Positions 16,656-25,168 of a stretch of DNA of 64,000 nt are shown one piece after another. The DNA is from an uncultured Acidimicrobiales bacterium (GTDB lineage: Bacteria > Actinomycetota > Acidimicrobiia > Acidimicrobiales > Aldehydirespiratoraceae). A model generated the notes under the pieces. It was given only the letters and a program-made list of their open reading frames with translations, searched no databases and had not been told where the DNA came from. The position numbers and the translations under genes were made by a program. The number at the start of each line of letters is the position of its first letter. The first letter of the stretch is position 1. The DNA is taken from positions 1 through 64,000 of the forward strand of contig CATOTC010000006.1 of the NCBI GenBank assembly GCA_951812975.1, written 5' to 3'.

Positions 16656-17267
16656 TCAGATCCAGACGTCCAACGCTTCGGGCTCGGCTCGGATGCTCAG
16701 CGTCCGGGCTTCGCCGATGCTGATTCCGTCGAGGGCCACAGGGGTGGATCGGGTGAGTTCCAATTGGGCTGCGCGGCAGCGGCGGATCTTGATCTGCGGG
16801 TGGGGCACATGCGTTCCTGACCGCAGTCTGGAGCGGGCCTTCAAACGCTCGGAGAAGCTCGGGTTCGCCTCTATGAGGTCAAGTCGGCCATCACCGGGGT
16901 GAGCTTTGGGAGCAACGTTGTAGCCACCCAGGAAGGCAGCGTTCGCGGCGATCACGATCGGGCCGCGCCACCAGGAGCGGCGTGCCACCAGATGGGAGAC
17001 GAACCACACCAGCCGTCCGTCGACCAGCGCCATCCCCAAGTCGATCTGTACATGGGTCCCCTCCCCCGCCCGCAGCGAGGCCTCGTTGTCGGCAACGCCC
17101 AGCGTCCGCGCCAGATCACCACCGAGCAGGCACAACGGTGGAGTGGGTGTGCGCGCTCGTCGTGACGCGCTGATTGCTACATTGGCCTCTGCGTCGTCGT
17201 TGACGAAGATTGCATCGTCGGGAACCGGTTCGGGTCTCCCCCAGTCCGTCCCCTTGCGAATACTCAC
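16656..17267 (-). CDS. Diacylglycerol-kinase-like protein lacking the catalytic half
   Basis: 203 residues starting at a GTG that overlaps the tatC stop (GTGA). From about residue 105 it matches the C-terminal domain of YegS/DgkB lipid kinases: AANAAFLGGYNVAPKAHPGDGRLDLI, then THVPHPQIKIRR and TPVALDGISIGEARTLSIRA. The N-terminal GGDGT nucleotide-binding motif is absent; only LLGGDLARTLGV recalls the LGTGND-AR loop. It is therefore unlikely to phosphorylate lipid as it stands. A lipid-kinase gene next to tatC is common in other actinobacteria, so this looks like a reduced version at the ancestral site. Confidence 0.7.
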   Translation of the reverse strand: MSIRKGTDWGRPEPVPDDAIFVNDDAEANVAISASRRARTPTPPLCLLGGDLARTLGVADNEASLRAGEGTHVQIDLGMALVDGRLVWFVSHLVARRSWWRGPIVIAANAAFLGGYNVAPKAHPGDGRLDLIEANPSFSERLKARSRLRSGTHVPHPQIKIRRCRAAQLELTRSTPVALDGISIGEARTLSIRAEPEALDVWI

Positions 17268-18046
17268 TGCGTTCGGGCCTTCTTTGCGGCTCTTCGAATC
17301 CGTATTCGACCGAACAGGATGGCGATCTCGTAAAAGAGGTACATGGGCACAGACAACACGCCGAGGGTGAACGGGTCCCCGCTGGGAGTGATGATCGCCA
17401 CGAGTGCGACAATGCCGACCACGGCGTAGCGCCGACCGCTCCGCAGTGTCTTGTTGTCGACGATGTCGAGCACCTGCAGGAAGATCAGGATGATCGGGAA
17501 CTCGAACCCGATCCCGAAGGCGAGGATCATCTTGATCACGAAGCCCAGATACTCGTTGGGTGCGTACCATTCGACGAGGTCTTCACCGCCCAGTTGGGAG
17601 AGGAACTCGAGGGCCCGCGGGATTGTCCAGTATGCGAGGCCTGCGCCCGCGAAGAAGAGCGCCACGCCGCTGACCATGAAGGCGATGGCGAATCGTTTTT
17701 CGTGCGAGAACAGTCCTGGGGCCACGAAACGCCAGGTCTGCCACAACAGCACGGGGATCGAGGCGATGAGTCCGCCGTATCCGGCGACCGAGATGCGCAC
17801 ACTGAAGGGTTCGAAGGGATTGCGGGCGTACAGCTGGCATCCCGACCCGAACACCTCGGTTGCGCTGCGATCAGCCTCAGGGAGCGAGCGACAGTACGGT
17901 TCGAGCAGGAAGTCCAGGATCCACGGATAGGCGATCCAGCACGCGACCGCGCCGACGACGATCGCGATTAGCGAGATGACGATCCGGCGACGGAGTTCCG
18001 TCAGGTGCTCCATGAGCGTCATGGGTGTTTCTTCCTTCGTGCTCAT
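17264..18046 (-). CDS. tatC: Sec-independent protein translocase TatC
   Basis: 260-residue six-helix membrane protein, the twin-arginine signal receptor. It opens with MTLMEHLTELRRRI, the conserved cytoplasmic start, followed by a first membrane helix, the periplasmic FEPFSVRI motif, and the helix LFSHEKRF loop between TM2 and TM3. Conserved FGIGFEFP in TM4 and ITPSGDPFTLGVLSVPMYLFYE in TM5-6 are present. It overlaps tatA by 4 bases upstream and the lipid-kinase-like gene by 4 bases downstream, so the three are coupled. Confidence 0.96.
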   Translation of the reverse strand: MSTKEETPMTLMEHLTELRRRIVISLIAIVVGAVACWIAYPWILDFLLEPYCRSLPEADRSATEVFGSGCQLYARNPFEPFSVRISVAGYGGLIASIPVLLWQTWRFVAPGLFSHEKRFAIAFMVSGVALFFAGAGLAYWTIPRALEFLSQLGGEDLVEWYAPNEYLGFVIKMILAFGIGFEFPIILIFLQVLDIVDNKTLRSGRRYAVVGIVALVAIITPSGDPFTLGVLSVPMYLFYEIAILFGRIRIRRAAKKARTQ

Positions 18047-18468
18047 GAACTGGAGGCTTGAGTGCTGGTGTCGTCGTTCGCAGCGGCTGCGCTCTCGGTT
18101 GCTGGGCTCTCGGTTGTTGGGCTCTCGGTTGTTGGGCTCTCGGTTGCCGGGCTCTCTGCTGCTGTGTCGTCTGTTGCCGTGTCGTCGACAACGGCGGAGT
18201 CTGCGGGGGAATCTGTGGCAGGGGTGTCGGCTGTTGTGGCAACAGACTCGGAAGCGACCACACGTGCACCCTTGGCCCGAGCCTCGGCTTCAACGATCGG
18301 GTCCTGCATCGCTTCGCGCATCTCTTTTTGGAATCCGCCGGAGATCCGCTTCAACTCGGTGAGTGCCCGGCCGACCTGACGAGCGGCGTCGGGCAGTTTC
18401 TTGGGTCCGAGCACCACCAACGCCACCAGCAGGATGACGACCACTTCCATACCGCCCAGATTCCCCAT
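18043..18468 (-). CDS. tatA: TatA/TatB-type translocase subunit
   Basis: 141 residues. One N-terminal membrane helix (GGMEVVVILLVALVVLGPKKLPD) ends in the conserved GP-KLP hinge, followed by an amphipathic helix (AARQVGRALTELKRISGGFQ). The long Thr/Ser/Pro/Glu tail is encoded by 15-base tandem repeats and is probably disordered. TatA and TatB cannot be separated by sequence here; the E-x-x-V/LGPKKLP context and coupling to tatC are shared by both, and the longer tail is more TatB-like. It has its own leaderless promoter at 18475-18480. Confidence 0.9.
   Translation of the reverse strand: MGNLGGMEVVVILLVALVVLGPKKLPDAARQVGRALTELKRISGGFQKEMREAMQDPIVEAEARAKGARVVASESVATTADTPATDSPADSAVVDDTATDDTAAESPATESPTTESPTTESPATESAAAANDDTSTQASSS
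18091..18150 (-). repeat. 15-base tandem repeats in the tatA tail
   Basis: Four 15-base copies start at 18091, 18106, 18121 and 18136, followed by a degenerate fifth. Each encodes one TESP(T/A) pentapeptide of the disordered tail. Confidence 0.8.
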
Positions 18469-18474
18469 GCGCAG

Positions 18475-18480
18475 AGCCTA
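18475..18480 (-). promoter_or_regulatory. Leaderless -10 box (TAGGCT) of tatA
   Basis: TAGGCT is 6 bases before the tatA ATG (18468) and overlaps the stop codon of the upstream 82-residue gene (18478-18480). Confidence 0.5.
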
Positions 18481-18726
18481 CCGAGCCTCGTATCCGCGGC
18501 GCGAACGGGGCCGACGGATCGTCGCGGCACCCTCGAGTCGGTGCATTCGCGCAGCCAAGGTGCCGGTGAGATGCTCCAGATCGTCGTTGGCTACGCCCGC
18601 CGCGCGGGCGCGGCGCATCGAGTGGCGCAACAGTCCCATCTCCTTGGAGACCCGTTGCAGTGAGACTGCCAGCACCACCACAGACACGATCACCGCTGCG
18701 GCCACCAGCATCAAGCTCCAACTCAT
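18478..18726 (-). CDS. Small single-pass membrane protein, function unknown
   Basis: 82 residues: an N-terminal membrane helix (LMLVAAAVIVSVVVLAVSL), then a basic helical cytoplasmic part (KEMGLLRHSMRRARAAGVANDDL and HLTGTLAARMHRLEG). Start ATG at 18726 is supported by a TACGCT box 6 bases upstream. It lies directly ahead of tatA (9 bases), so it may be co-transcribed with the Tat genes. No named family recognised. Confidence 0.7.
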   Translation of the reverse strand: MSWSLMLVAAAVIVSVVVLAVSLQRVSKEMGLLRHSMRRARAAGVANDDLEHLTGTLAARMHRLEGAATIRRPRSRRGYEAR

Positions 18727-18732
18727 GGGGCG

Positions 18733-18738
18733 AGCGTA
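18733..18738 (-). promoter_or_regulatory. Leaderless -10 box (TACGCT)
   Basis: TACGCT stands 6 bases before the ATG at 18726; it is 38 bases from the divergent CATACT box of the phosphodiesterase gene. Confidence 0.45.
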
Positions 18739-18776
18739 TCGCAGTCGCTTTGGTCGTTTCTCAGTGGCTGCGTGCG

Positions 18777-18782
18777 CATACT
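18777..18782 (+). promoter_or_regulatory. Possible -10 box (CATACT)
   Basis: CATACT ends 7 bases before the GTG at 18790. It departs from the TAnnnT form but keeps four of six consensus bases. Confidence 0.35.
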
Positions 18783-18789
18783 GGCAAAC

Positions 18790-19497
18790 GTGAAGACGCG
18801 ATATTCGCCCCTGGGTGACCCGGCGATCCTCTTTGCGCATCGAGGAGCGAGAACCCTCGAGAGGGAGAACACGATCGCTGCATTCAGCCGCGCGGTGGAA
18901 CTCGGCGCGACAGGACTCGAGAGCGATGCATGGCTCAGCGGTGACGGCCAGGTCGTATTGGACCACGACGGTCACCACCGAAGGTTCCCCCGAAAATGGA
19001 TCAAGGACACCGACAGAGCCGACCTGGCCGAACACATCCCCACCCTGGTCGAGGTCTACAAGTCCGTAGGCACTGGACTTCCGGTGAGTCTGGACTTGAA
19101 GGACCCTGCAGCTTTCGCTCCGACCGTCGCCACAGCAACGGAGTTCGGCGCACGACGGCGGTTGTGGATCTGCCACTCCGACCTTGAACTGTTGTCGCAG
19201 TGGCGCCGGGCCGATCCTGATGTGCGGCTCGTCAACTCGACTGCGACGAAACGGCTGCCGCACGGCCCCGAGCGCCGCGCCGCCGAACTCAGTTCTGCGG
19301 GCATCGACGCCGTCAACCTGCGCCAGGGTGAATGGACGGCTGGACTGGTTGCACTCTTCCACCGGTTCGGGGTGCTCGCCTTTGCTTGGGACGCACAGCA
19401 CGAACGCCAACTGGCCTCACTCATCGACATGGGAATCGACGCTGTCTACAGCGACGACGTCGAGCGAATGGTGGCGGTAGCGGCCACTTTCGCCTGA
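18790..19497 (+). CDS. Glycerophosphodiester phosphodiesterase family protein
   Basis: About 235 residues. The GDPD signature is clear: FAHRGARTLERENTIAAF with the catalytic HRG, then GLESDAWLSGDGQVVLDHDG, which holds the metal-binding Glu-x-Asp and the second catalytic His. SLDLKD and FAWDAQ follow, with D-GIDAVYSDD at the end. It has no signal peptide, so it acts in the cytoplasm on glycerophosphodiesters or similar lipids. The GTG at 18790 is preferred over GTG 18772 because of the promoter spacing. A second GDPD lies at 54345. Confidence 0.88.
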   Translation: MKTRYSPLGDPAILFAHRGARTLERENTIAAFSRAVELGATGLESDAWLSGDGQVVLDHDGHHRRFPRKWIKDTDRADLAEHIPTLVEVYKSVGTGLPVSLDLKDPAAFAPTVATATEFGARRRLWICHSDLELLSQWRRADPDVRLVNSTATKRLPHGPERRAAELSSAGIDAVNLRQGEWTAGLVALFHRFGVLAFAWDAQHERQLASLIDMGIDAVYSDDVERMVAVAATFA

Positions 19498-19508
19498 TCG
19501 GCGGAACA

Positions 19509-19559
19509 GCCGGTCACATGAAACCGCCGGTCACATGAAACCGCCGCTCACATGAATCC
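19509..19559. repeat. Three 17-base tandem copies at the lepB 3' end
   Basis: Copies at 19509-19525 and 19526-19542 are identical and the third, 19543-19559, differs at two bases. The third copy includes the last codons and stop of lepB (GGATTCATGTGA on the minus strand), so the other two look like duplicated copies of the gene end in the gap before the convergent phosphodiesterase stop. Confidence 0.8.
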
Positions 19560-20276
19560 GATGTCTCCGAGGGGCCAGAGCTTGATGAAGGCCCGACCGA
19601 CGATTGAATCGATTTCAATAGGGCCGAAGGTCCGAGAATCAGTGCTTCCCTCGCGGTTGTCGCCCATCACGAACACCGTCCCCTGCGGCACTAGGCAATG
19701 ATCGGTGGACGGCGGATCGTTGGCGCAGTCCATCAGCCGTCCGTTGATGAACGTTCGGTTGCTGCCCACGTAGGGCTCGGAGTACGGCTCACCTTCGATC
19801 AGGACCTGACCGTTGGCGAATGAGATGGTCTCACCGGGCAGGGCGATGACCCGCTTGATGAAATCGTTGATCTGTCCGGGCGCATTGTCCGGCTTGGAGA
19901 AGACGATCACATCCCCGCGCTCGATGTCGCCGAAGCGATAGCTGAGTTTGTTGACCAGCACCCGATCATCCTCGTGAAGGGTGTCTTCCATGGAACTCGA
20001 CGGAATGTAATAGGCCTGCACCAAGAACAGCCGGATCAACAACGCCAGAGCCAGCGCGCAGACAGCTACAAAAACCCATTCGACCAGTGTCCGAAGGAGT
20101 TCCTGTGCGGCCTTGGACTGGTCCGGCAATGCGTGTACTTCGTCCGAGTCGTGCTCATCGTTGAGTTCGGTCCGGTCCGGCGCCGAGGAGTCGACGGCCA
20201 GCCTGGTCACCGAAGGCTCGGCTCCAGCGTCTGTGAGTCCGTCTGCTGAAGTGGGCCGAACCCAGGAGTCACTCAC
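19548..20276 (-). CDS. lepB: Signal peptidase I
   Basis: 242-residue type I signal peptidase that removes signal peptides from exported proteins. An acidic cytoplasmic N-terminus of about 60 residues precedes one membrane helix (about 64-86). The catalytic Ser is S95 in YYIPSSSMEDTL and the general-base Lys is K141 in FIKRVIALPGE; the domain E box VFVMGDNREGSTDSR is present. A TATCGT box lies 8 bases before the GTG. It is placed between the paf and tat genes, so secretion functions cluster here. Confidence 0.94.
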   Translation of the reverse strand: MSDSWVRPTSADGLTDAGAEPSVTRLAVDSSAPDRTELNDEHDSDEVHALPDQSKAAQELLRTLVEWVFVAVCALALALLIRLFLVQAYYIPSSSMEDTLHEDDRVLVNKLSYRFGDIERGDVIVFSKPDNAPGQINDFIKRVIALPGETISFANGQVLIEGEPYSEPYVGSNRTFINGRLMDCANDPPSTDHCLVPQGTVFVMGDNREGSTDSRTFGPIEIDSIVGRAFIKLWPLGDIGFM

Positions 20277-20284
20277 AACTCACG

Positions 20285-20290
20285 ACGATA
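20285..20290 (-). promoter_or_regulatory. Leaderless -10 box (TATCGT) of lepB
   Basis: TATCGT on the minus strand, 8 bases before the GTG at 20276. Confidence 0.4.
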
Positions 20291-20337
20291 CCGCCATGCT
20301 GGACGGAAGGCGTGGGACCACCATGAAGCGGCAGCCC

Positions 20338-21300
20338 TCAGCGGTAGCGCTCCAAGATACGGTTCGCGGCCTCAGACACAAGATCGGGTGACAACGGAGC
20401 GTCGATCGCGACGATCTCCGCTGATCCGCCAAGCCGCAACATCAGGCGTTCGAGCCAGCCGACAGCCAACACAGCCATGCTGACCGTCAAGAAGCCGGCC
20501 TCGTCGGTTTCAACCGACTCCGTCGGGTACTGCTCGGCAACCCAGGCACTGTCAGGGTTCAAGCGCAGCACCACCCTCGGATCGTTTTCGCCCGGAGTGA
20601 AGATCCCCGCCGGGTCGGTCGGCCGATGCTCGACGTCCTCGCCCGTGAATCGGACTGAACGGATCCGGTCTACGCGGAACACCCGTTGCGCGCCGGCCCG
20701 GTGACACCAGGCGTCGAGGTACCAGTTGCCGTTGTCGCTGAACACCCTCGATGGCTCGACGATGCGTTGAGTGAGTTCGTCGCGTCCGTACGTGTAGTAC
20801 TCGATGTCGACCTGTTCCTGTCGGCTGACGGCCGACCTCAAAGGCACCAGCGTCTCGCGGCCGGCATCGCCGAGCCGCACCTCCACCGCTTGATCGGCTG
20901 CCTCGCCCAGCGCCATGGAGAGCTTGGTGAGCGCCCGTAGGAGCGGACCGGCCTCCTCGTTGTCCCCGCCCGCCCCGAATTGATCGCTTAGCAGCGAATG
21001 TGCGGAGGTCAGCAGTCGCGCCCCTTCGCTCGGGGTGAGGCGCAGTGGACGCGAGAACCAGTCCGCGTAGCTGATCTGCACCTCGTCGTCGGAGATGTCC
21101 ACCTCGATCATCGAGTCCGGTGTGAAGGGATGCACACCCACGAAGAACACGACCCCGGTGAGGTCTTCAACGAGTTGGGGCCTCGGGTAGTCGAAGCGGG
21201 CGACTATCTCGTCGAGGGGAGCGCCCTGCTGCTGAACGACCCATGGAATCACCGCCAAGAGGCGGGCCATCCGTTCTGAGGCGGTCAGCTTGGGGTTCAT
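20338..21300 (-). CDS. pafC: WYL-domain regulator, PafC
   Basis: 320 residues. The N-terminal half is a winged helix (ERMARLLAVIPWVVQQQGAP, then DEIVARFDYPRPQLVEDL). The WYL domain follows (VDIEYYTYGRDELTQRIVEPSRVFSDNGNWYLDAWCHRAG, with the usual WYL replaced by WYLDAW), and a C-terminal WCX extension ends at LERYR. PafB and PafC together form a transcription activator of the mycobacterial DNA-damage response that responds to single-stranded DNA. Start overlaps the pafB stop by 4 bases, implying equal synthesis. Confidence 0.88.
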   Translation of the reverse strand: MNPKLTASERMARLLAVIPWVVQQQGAPLDEIVARFDYPRPQLVEDLTGVVFFVGVHPFTPDSMIEVDISDDEVQISYADWFSRPLRLTPSEGARLLTSAHSLLSDQFGAGGDNEEAGPLLRALTKLSMALGEAADQAVEVRLGDAGRETLVPLRSAVSRQEQVDIEYYTYGRDELTQRIVEPSRVFSDNGNWYLDAWCHRAGAQRVFRVDRIRSVRFTGEDVEHRPTDPAGIFTPGENDPRVVLRLNPDSAWVAEQYPTESVETDEAGFLTVSMAVLAVGWLERLMLRLGGSAEIVAIDAPLSPDLVSEAANRILERYR

Positions 21301-22190
21301 GTGAGCGCCTCGAGCCAGGTGACGATGTCGTCGCGGGCCTGTTGAGGCTCCAACACCTCGGCGTGTTCAAGGAAGGTGAGGATGAACGATCTGAACGCGT
21401 CGCGATTGCGCACTTCGAAGGCGACGACTCCCGATTCGTCGTACGGTTCGGAGTCTTCGCCGATCAGGTGGTGAAGATAGGCGGCTTGATCAGCATCGAC
21501 GGCGACCCGCACCGTAATGGGAGCTTCATCGCCCAACTCCCAACCCCTCAGCTTTCCCGGGTCGGTCGGCGTGCCCAGCGGTCGTGCGGCGTCGTCGAGC
21601 AGTTGTATTGCTCCGGCGATCCGGTCCGTTCGGTAGAGGCGTTGACCGTCACGGAGTCGGTCCCAACCCGCCAGGTACCAGTGCCCCCGCGAGAATGACA
21701 GACGCCACGGTTCAACCTCGCGCTCAACGCCGCCGTAGCGCAAACCGACCGCCCGCCGTTCAGCGGCCGCGGTGATCAGCGTCGCCAAGTTGTCGTCGAA
21801 AGGCACGTGGCCGACTTCGGCGGCGTCGACACTGCCTGAAGCACCTCCGAGTTTGCGCAGACCCGTCTCGCCGCCGTCGAGTCGGACGATACTGGTTGCG
21901 AGGTGCAGTGCTGCCAACTCGTCGGGTTCGAGTCGCAGGTCCCGCCCGGCGTATTCGGAGCGGAGGATCCGGTAACCGTCGATCGGAGGATCGGATCCCG
22001 GAATGCTCTCGACCCGCAACGGTATGCCCATGTTGCGAAGGTCTTCCTTGTCACGCTCGAAGGTCCGACGAAACGATGCTCTGGCTTCCGGGTAGCCGCC
22101 GATCCGTCGGCGCAATTCCTCCGCGGAGAGGACCCGGTCGGCGTCGAGAAGCGCTGCGGTCAGGTTCAAGAGGCGTTCGAGTTTGTCCAT
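21297..22190 (-). CDS. pafB: WYL-domain regulator, PafB
   Basis: 297 residues. N-terminal winged helix MDKLERLLNLTAALLDADRVLSAEELRRRI, with FRRTFERDKEDLRNMGIPLRV typical of the deoR-like HTH of PafB. A WYL domain (AAERRAVGLRYGGVEREVEPWRLSFSRGHWYLAGWDRLRDGQRLY) and WCX domain follow. The family name comes from proteasome accessory factor linkage; the known role is DNA-damage regulation. It starts 19 bases after the pafA stop and is coupled to pafC. Confidence 0.88.
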   Translation of the reverse strand: MDKLERLLNLTAALLDADRVLSAEELRRRIGGYPEARASFRRTFERDKEDLRNMGIPLRVESIPGSDPPIDGYRILRSEYAGRDLRLEPDELAALHLATSIVRLDGGETGLRKLGGASGSVDAAEVGHVPFDDNLATLITAAAERRAVGLRYGGVEREVEPWRLSFSRGHWYLAGWDRLRDGQRLYRTDRIAGAIQLLDDAARPLGTPTDPGKLRGWELGDEAPITVRVAVDADQAAYLHHLIGEDSEPYDESGVVAFEVRNRDAFRSFILTFLEHAEVLEPQQARDDIVTWLEALT

Positions 22191-22209
22191 TTGCGCTGGG
22201 TTCTGTCTC

Positions 22210-23568
22210 CTACAACGAAGCGATCAGTTTCTCGACGCGGTCGTCTTGGGCTTTGAAGGGGTCCTTGCACAAGACAGTCCGCTGTGCTTGATCGTTCAGC
22301 TTCAGGTGTACCCAATCGACTGTATAGTCTCGCCTCTGTTCCTTGGCCCTCCGTATGAACTCGCCGCGAAGGCGTGCCCGGGTCGTCTCCGGCGGGTTCT
22401 CGACGGCTTGTGAAATCTGTTTGTTGGTGACCATACGCTCGACCATCTCTCGTCGCTGCATGCGATAGAAGAGTCCGCGGTCACGGTTCACGTCGTGGTA
22501 CTGGAGGTCGAGCAGCGCCACTTTGGCATCGGACAGTTCGAGGTTCTTTTTGGCCCGGTAGCCGTCGATCAACTTGTATTTGATGACCCAGTCGATCTCT
22601 CTGTCCAGCGTCAGCGGGTCGTCTTCAATTGCAGAGAGGCAGTCTTCCCACATCTTGAGCGCGAGTCGCTCTTCTTCGCTGAGATCATGGTGGTCGGCGA
22701 AGCGGATGGCTCGTTGCAGGTACTCGCTCTGAATGTCCAGGGCGGAGACTTCTCTTCCGTTGGCGAGACGGATGCGTCGTCGACAGGTCATGTCGTGACT
22801 GATCTCCCGAATGGCGCGGATGGGATTCTCGAGCGTCATGGCGCGCAGGACCACATTCGGTTCTTCGAGCATCCGCAGCATCAGCGAGCAGGCTCCGACC
22901 TTCAGGAAGGTGGTGTACTCGCTCATGTTCGAGTCTCCCACGATCACATGCAGCCGACGGTACCGTTCGGCGTCCGCGTGCGGTTCGTCCCGGGTGTTGA
23001 TGATCGGCCTGGAGCGGGTCGTCGCGGAGGACACTCCTTCCCAGATGTGCTCGGCACGTTGACTCACGCAGTACCTCGCACCTCTCGCAGTCTGGAGGAT
23101 CTTGCCTGCTCCGGCATAGATCTGGCGGCTAACCAGGAACGGAATCAGCACCTCGCTGTAGGCGGTGAGGTCGTCGTTGCGGGTGATGCAGTAGTTCTCG
23201 TGACAGCCGTAACTGTTGCCGGCGGAGTCGGTGTTGTTCTTGAACAGATAAATGTCACCGTGGATGCCCTCTTCAGACAGCCGTTCCTCGGCGCTGGTCA
23301 GGAGTTGCTCCAGGATGCGTTCACCGGCCTTGTCGTGGGCGGTCAGGTCGCGGATCGAGTCGCACTCGGGGGTGGCGTATTCGGGATGGCTTCCAACGTC
23401 GAGGTACAGACGTGCCCCGTTGCCCAAGAAGACATTGCTCGAGCGTCCCCAAGACACGACTCGCCGGAACAGATAACGCGCCACCTCGTCGGGGCTGAGG
23501 CGCCGCTGGCCGCGCAGAGTGCACGTCACGCCGTACTCGTTCTCGATTCCAAAGATGCGACGCTGCAC
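22210..23568 (-). CDS. pafA: Pup-protein ligase PafA
   Basis: 452 residues, the only Pup ligase. It is a carboxylate-amine ligase fold related to glutamine synthetase and to Dop. The opening [13 protein letters not shown] holds the catalytic residue region; [23 protein letters not shown] and [21 protein letters not shown] are the ATP- and Pup-binding blocks, shared with Dop. A C-terminal domain ends in EKLIASL. It joins the C-terminal Glu of deamidated Pup to target lysines. Its own leaderless promoter lies in front, so it may be transcribed separately from prcBA. Confidence 0.96.
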   Translation of the reverse strand: MQRRIFGIENEYGVTCTLRGQRRLSPDEVARYLFRRVVSWGRSSNVFLGNGARLYLDVGSHPEYATPECDSIRDLTAHDKAGERILEQLLTSAEERLSEEGIHGDIYLFKNNTDSAGNSYGCHENYCITRNDDLTAYSEVLIPFLVSRQIYAGAGKILQTARGARYCVSQRAEHIWEGVSSATTRSRPIINTRDEPHADAERYRRLHVIVGDSNMSEYTTFLKVGACSLMLRMLEEPNVVLRAMTLENPIRAIREISHDMTCRRRIRLANGREVSALDIQSEYLQRAIRFADHHDLSEEERLALKMWEDCLSAIEDDPLTLDREIDWVIKYKLIDGYRAKKNLELSDAKVALLDLQYHDVNRDRGLFYRMQRREMVERMVTNKQISQAVENPPETTRARLRGEFIRRAKEQRRDYTVDWVHLKLNDQAQRTVLCKDPFKAQDDRVEKLIASL

Positions 23569-23575
23569 TCAGAAC

Positions 23576-23581
23576 AACCTA
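23576..23581 (-). promoter_or_regulatory. Leaderless -10 box (TAGGTT) of pafA
   Basis: TAGGTT lies 7 bases before the GTG at 23568 and 26 bases downstream of the prcA stop, giving pafA-pafB-pafC a separate promoter inside the proteasome locus. Confidence 0.48.
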
Positions 23582-23606
23582 GACCCCAGCTTGCGCCCGC
23601 GGTAGG

Positions 23607-24287
23607 TCAGTCGCTGACAAGGCTCGCTACCTCTGCATCGTCGAGCCGGCGGAAGGCTCTGCGCCCGGTGTCTCGCTGGAGCACTGCGATCTCCAGTTCG
23701 GCGGGACCGAGGGTTCGGTCGGGACCGCTCAGAGCCGAGATCGCACTGCGAAGGCCGTCGGCGAGTTCGGGTGCCTCTTCGAGTTCACCGAAGCGGTCCG
23801 AAATCGCTTCGGTCTCACCACCGAGGACCACCGACATCTCCTCGTCCACCACTGTTCCGTCGTAGAGAATGTGGAACAGCTGGTCACCGCCGCCGTCGTC
23901 CTCGTCTATCTCGGCCACGAGAATCTCCACTTCCATCGGTTTCATCTCGTGAGTGAAGATCTGTCCGAGGATCTGGGCGTATTGATTGGCGAGGCTGCGC
24001 GCATCGACGTCGCCGCGGCTGAACGCGTATCCCTTCAGGTCGGCATGGCGCACGCCGGCTATCCGCAGTTGGTCGAATTCGTTGTACTTGCCGACACCGG
24101 CGAAGGCGATCCGATCGTAGATCTCGCTCACCTTGCGCAGCGTTGAGGACTTGTTCTCGGCACAGATGGCAATACCGTCGACGAAGCAGAAGGCGATGAG
24201 ACTGCGGCCGCGGGCGATGCCCTTGCGCGCGTAGTCGGCACGATCCTTCATGACCTGTTCGGGGGCCACATAGAAGGGCATGTTCAT
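23607..24287 (-). CDS. prcA: Proteasome alpha subunit
   Basis: 226 residues, forming the outer rings of the 20S core and the docking surface for Arc. N-terminal FYVAPEQVMKDRADYARKGIARGRS is the alpha gating and H0 helix. KVSEIYDRIAFAGVGKYNEFDQLR is the alpha signature, and GYAFSRGDVDARSLANQYAQ follows. No N-terminal nucleophile Thr is present, as expected for alpha. It starts 10 bases after prcB. Its acidic C-terminus ends in VASLVSD. Confidence 0.95.
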   Translation of the reverse strand: MNMPFYVAPEQVMKDRADYARKGIARGRSLIAFCFVDGIAICAENKSSTLRKVSEIYDRIAFAGVGKYNEFDQLRIAGVRHADLKGYAFSRGDVDARSLANQYAQILGQIFTHEMKPMEVEILVAEIDEDDGGGDQLFHILYDGTVVDEEMSVVLGGETEAISDRFGELEEAPELADGLRSAISALSGPDRTLGPAELEIAVLQRDTGRRAFRRLDDAEVASLVSD

Positions 24288-24297
24288 GACGGGTCCC

Positions 24298-25101
24298 TCA
24301 CTGCGCTCGGCGACGCTCGATCAGCGCGTCGGTACGTTCGGCCAGTTCGTCATCGTCGGTTCGCCGATAACCCTGCGCGGTGATCGTGGCGACCATCGGA
24401 TAGATGCCCCGTATCGGATCGGGACCTCCTGTTGCGGAGTCTTCGTCGGCAGCTTCGAAGAGTGCTGCGATGGCCAGGTCGGTCACAGCTCCGGAGTCCA
24501 TGTCGGGGTGATATCCCAACTTCAACACGGTTCCTGCATGAAGGCTGCCCGAACCTGTGGAAGCATGCTCGGCCTCCTCGTAGCGGCCGCCGGTGACGTC
24601 ATACTCGAACAGGCGCCCCTCGTTGAGTTTCACGTCGTAGCCGGCGAAGATCGGAACGACCACCAGCCCCTGCATCGCTGCGGGCAGGTTGCCGCGAACC
24701 ATCTGCCCGAGTTGGTTGGCCTTGCCTTCAAGGCTCAACGCCTCACCCTCGACCTTCTCGTAGTGTTCCAACTGCAACTGGAACAGCCGGACCATCTCGA
24801 CCGCTGGACCCGCTGCGCCGGCGATGGCGACTCCGCTGTGCCGGTCGGCCGCGAAGACCTTCTCGATGCTGCGATGGCTGATAAGGTTCCCCGAGGTGGC
24901 CCTGCGATCACCTGCAAGAAGCACACCGTCCGCGTAGCGCAGCGCAACACAGGTGGTGCCGTGCCGATAGTCCGCAGTTGGGATCTTGGCACCTGAGTAG
25001 GAGCCTTCGGTCGAGGTCTGGTTCTCGAAGCCGCTTCTCCTCAGCAGTTCTGCGAAGTTCGGGCCGGGATCGTCGGGTGGTCGAAACAGCGGAAGGTTCA
25101 C
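24298..25101 (-). CDS. prcB: Proteasome beta subunit
   Basis: 267 residues with a propeptide of 48 residues and an autocatalytic N-terminal Thr at residue 49 (RHGTTCVALRYADG). Counting from that Thr, Asp17 (LLAGDRRAT) and Lys33 (SIEKVFA) are present, so the proteolytic site is intact. The GSGSLHAG segment gives the conserved Ser-Gly pattern late in the subunit. Probably GTG start; sequence upstream remains open and the start could lie further 5'. It follows pup by 67 bases, in the order seen across actinobacteria. Confidence 0.94.
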   Translation of the reverse strand: MNLPLFRPPDDPGPNFAELLRRSGFENQTSTEGSYSGAKIPTADYRHGTTCVALRYADGVLLAGDRRATSGNLISHRSIEKVFAADRHSGVAIAGAAGPAVEMVRLFQLQLEHYEKVEGEALSLEGKANQLGQMVRGNLPAAMQGLVVVPIFAGYDVKLNEGRLFEYDVTGGRYEEAEHASTGSGSLHAGTVLKLGYHPDMDSGAVTDLAIAALFEAADEDSATGGPDPIRGIYPMVATITAQGYRRTDDDELAERTDALIERRRAQ

Positions 25102-25168
25102 CTTGGGCTGCTCCAGTTCGTCGAGACCTCTGTTCGCGTGCCGGACTGCTTGGGAGAGTTCGAGCGTT

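Noticed and set aside
16656-17570. A single 304-residue lipid-kinase gene
   Set aside because: The first 101 codons are out-of-frame tatC sequence; the real start is the GTG at 17267 overlapping the tatC stop.
18091-18150. Tandem repeats resembling a CRISPR array
   Set aside because: The units are 15 bases without spacers and are in-frame tatA codons.
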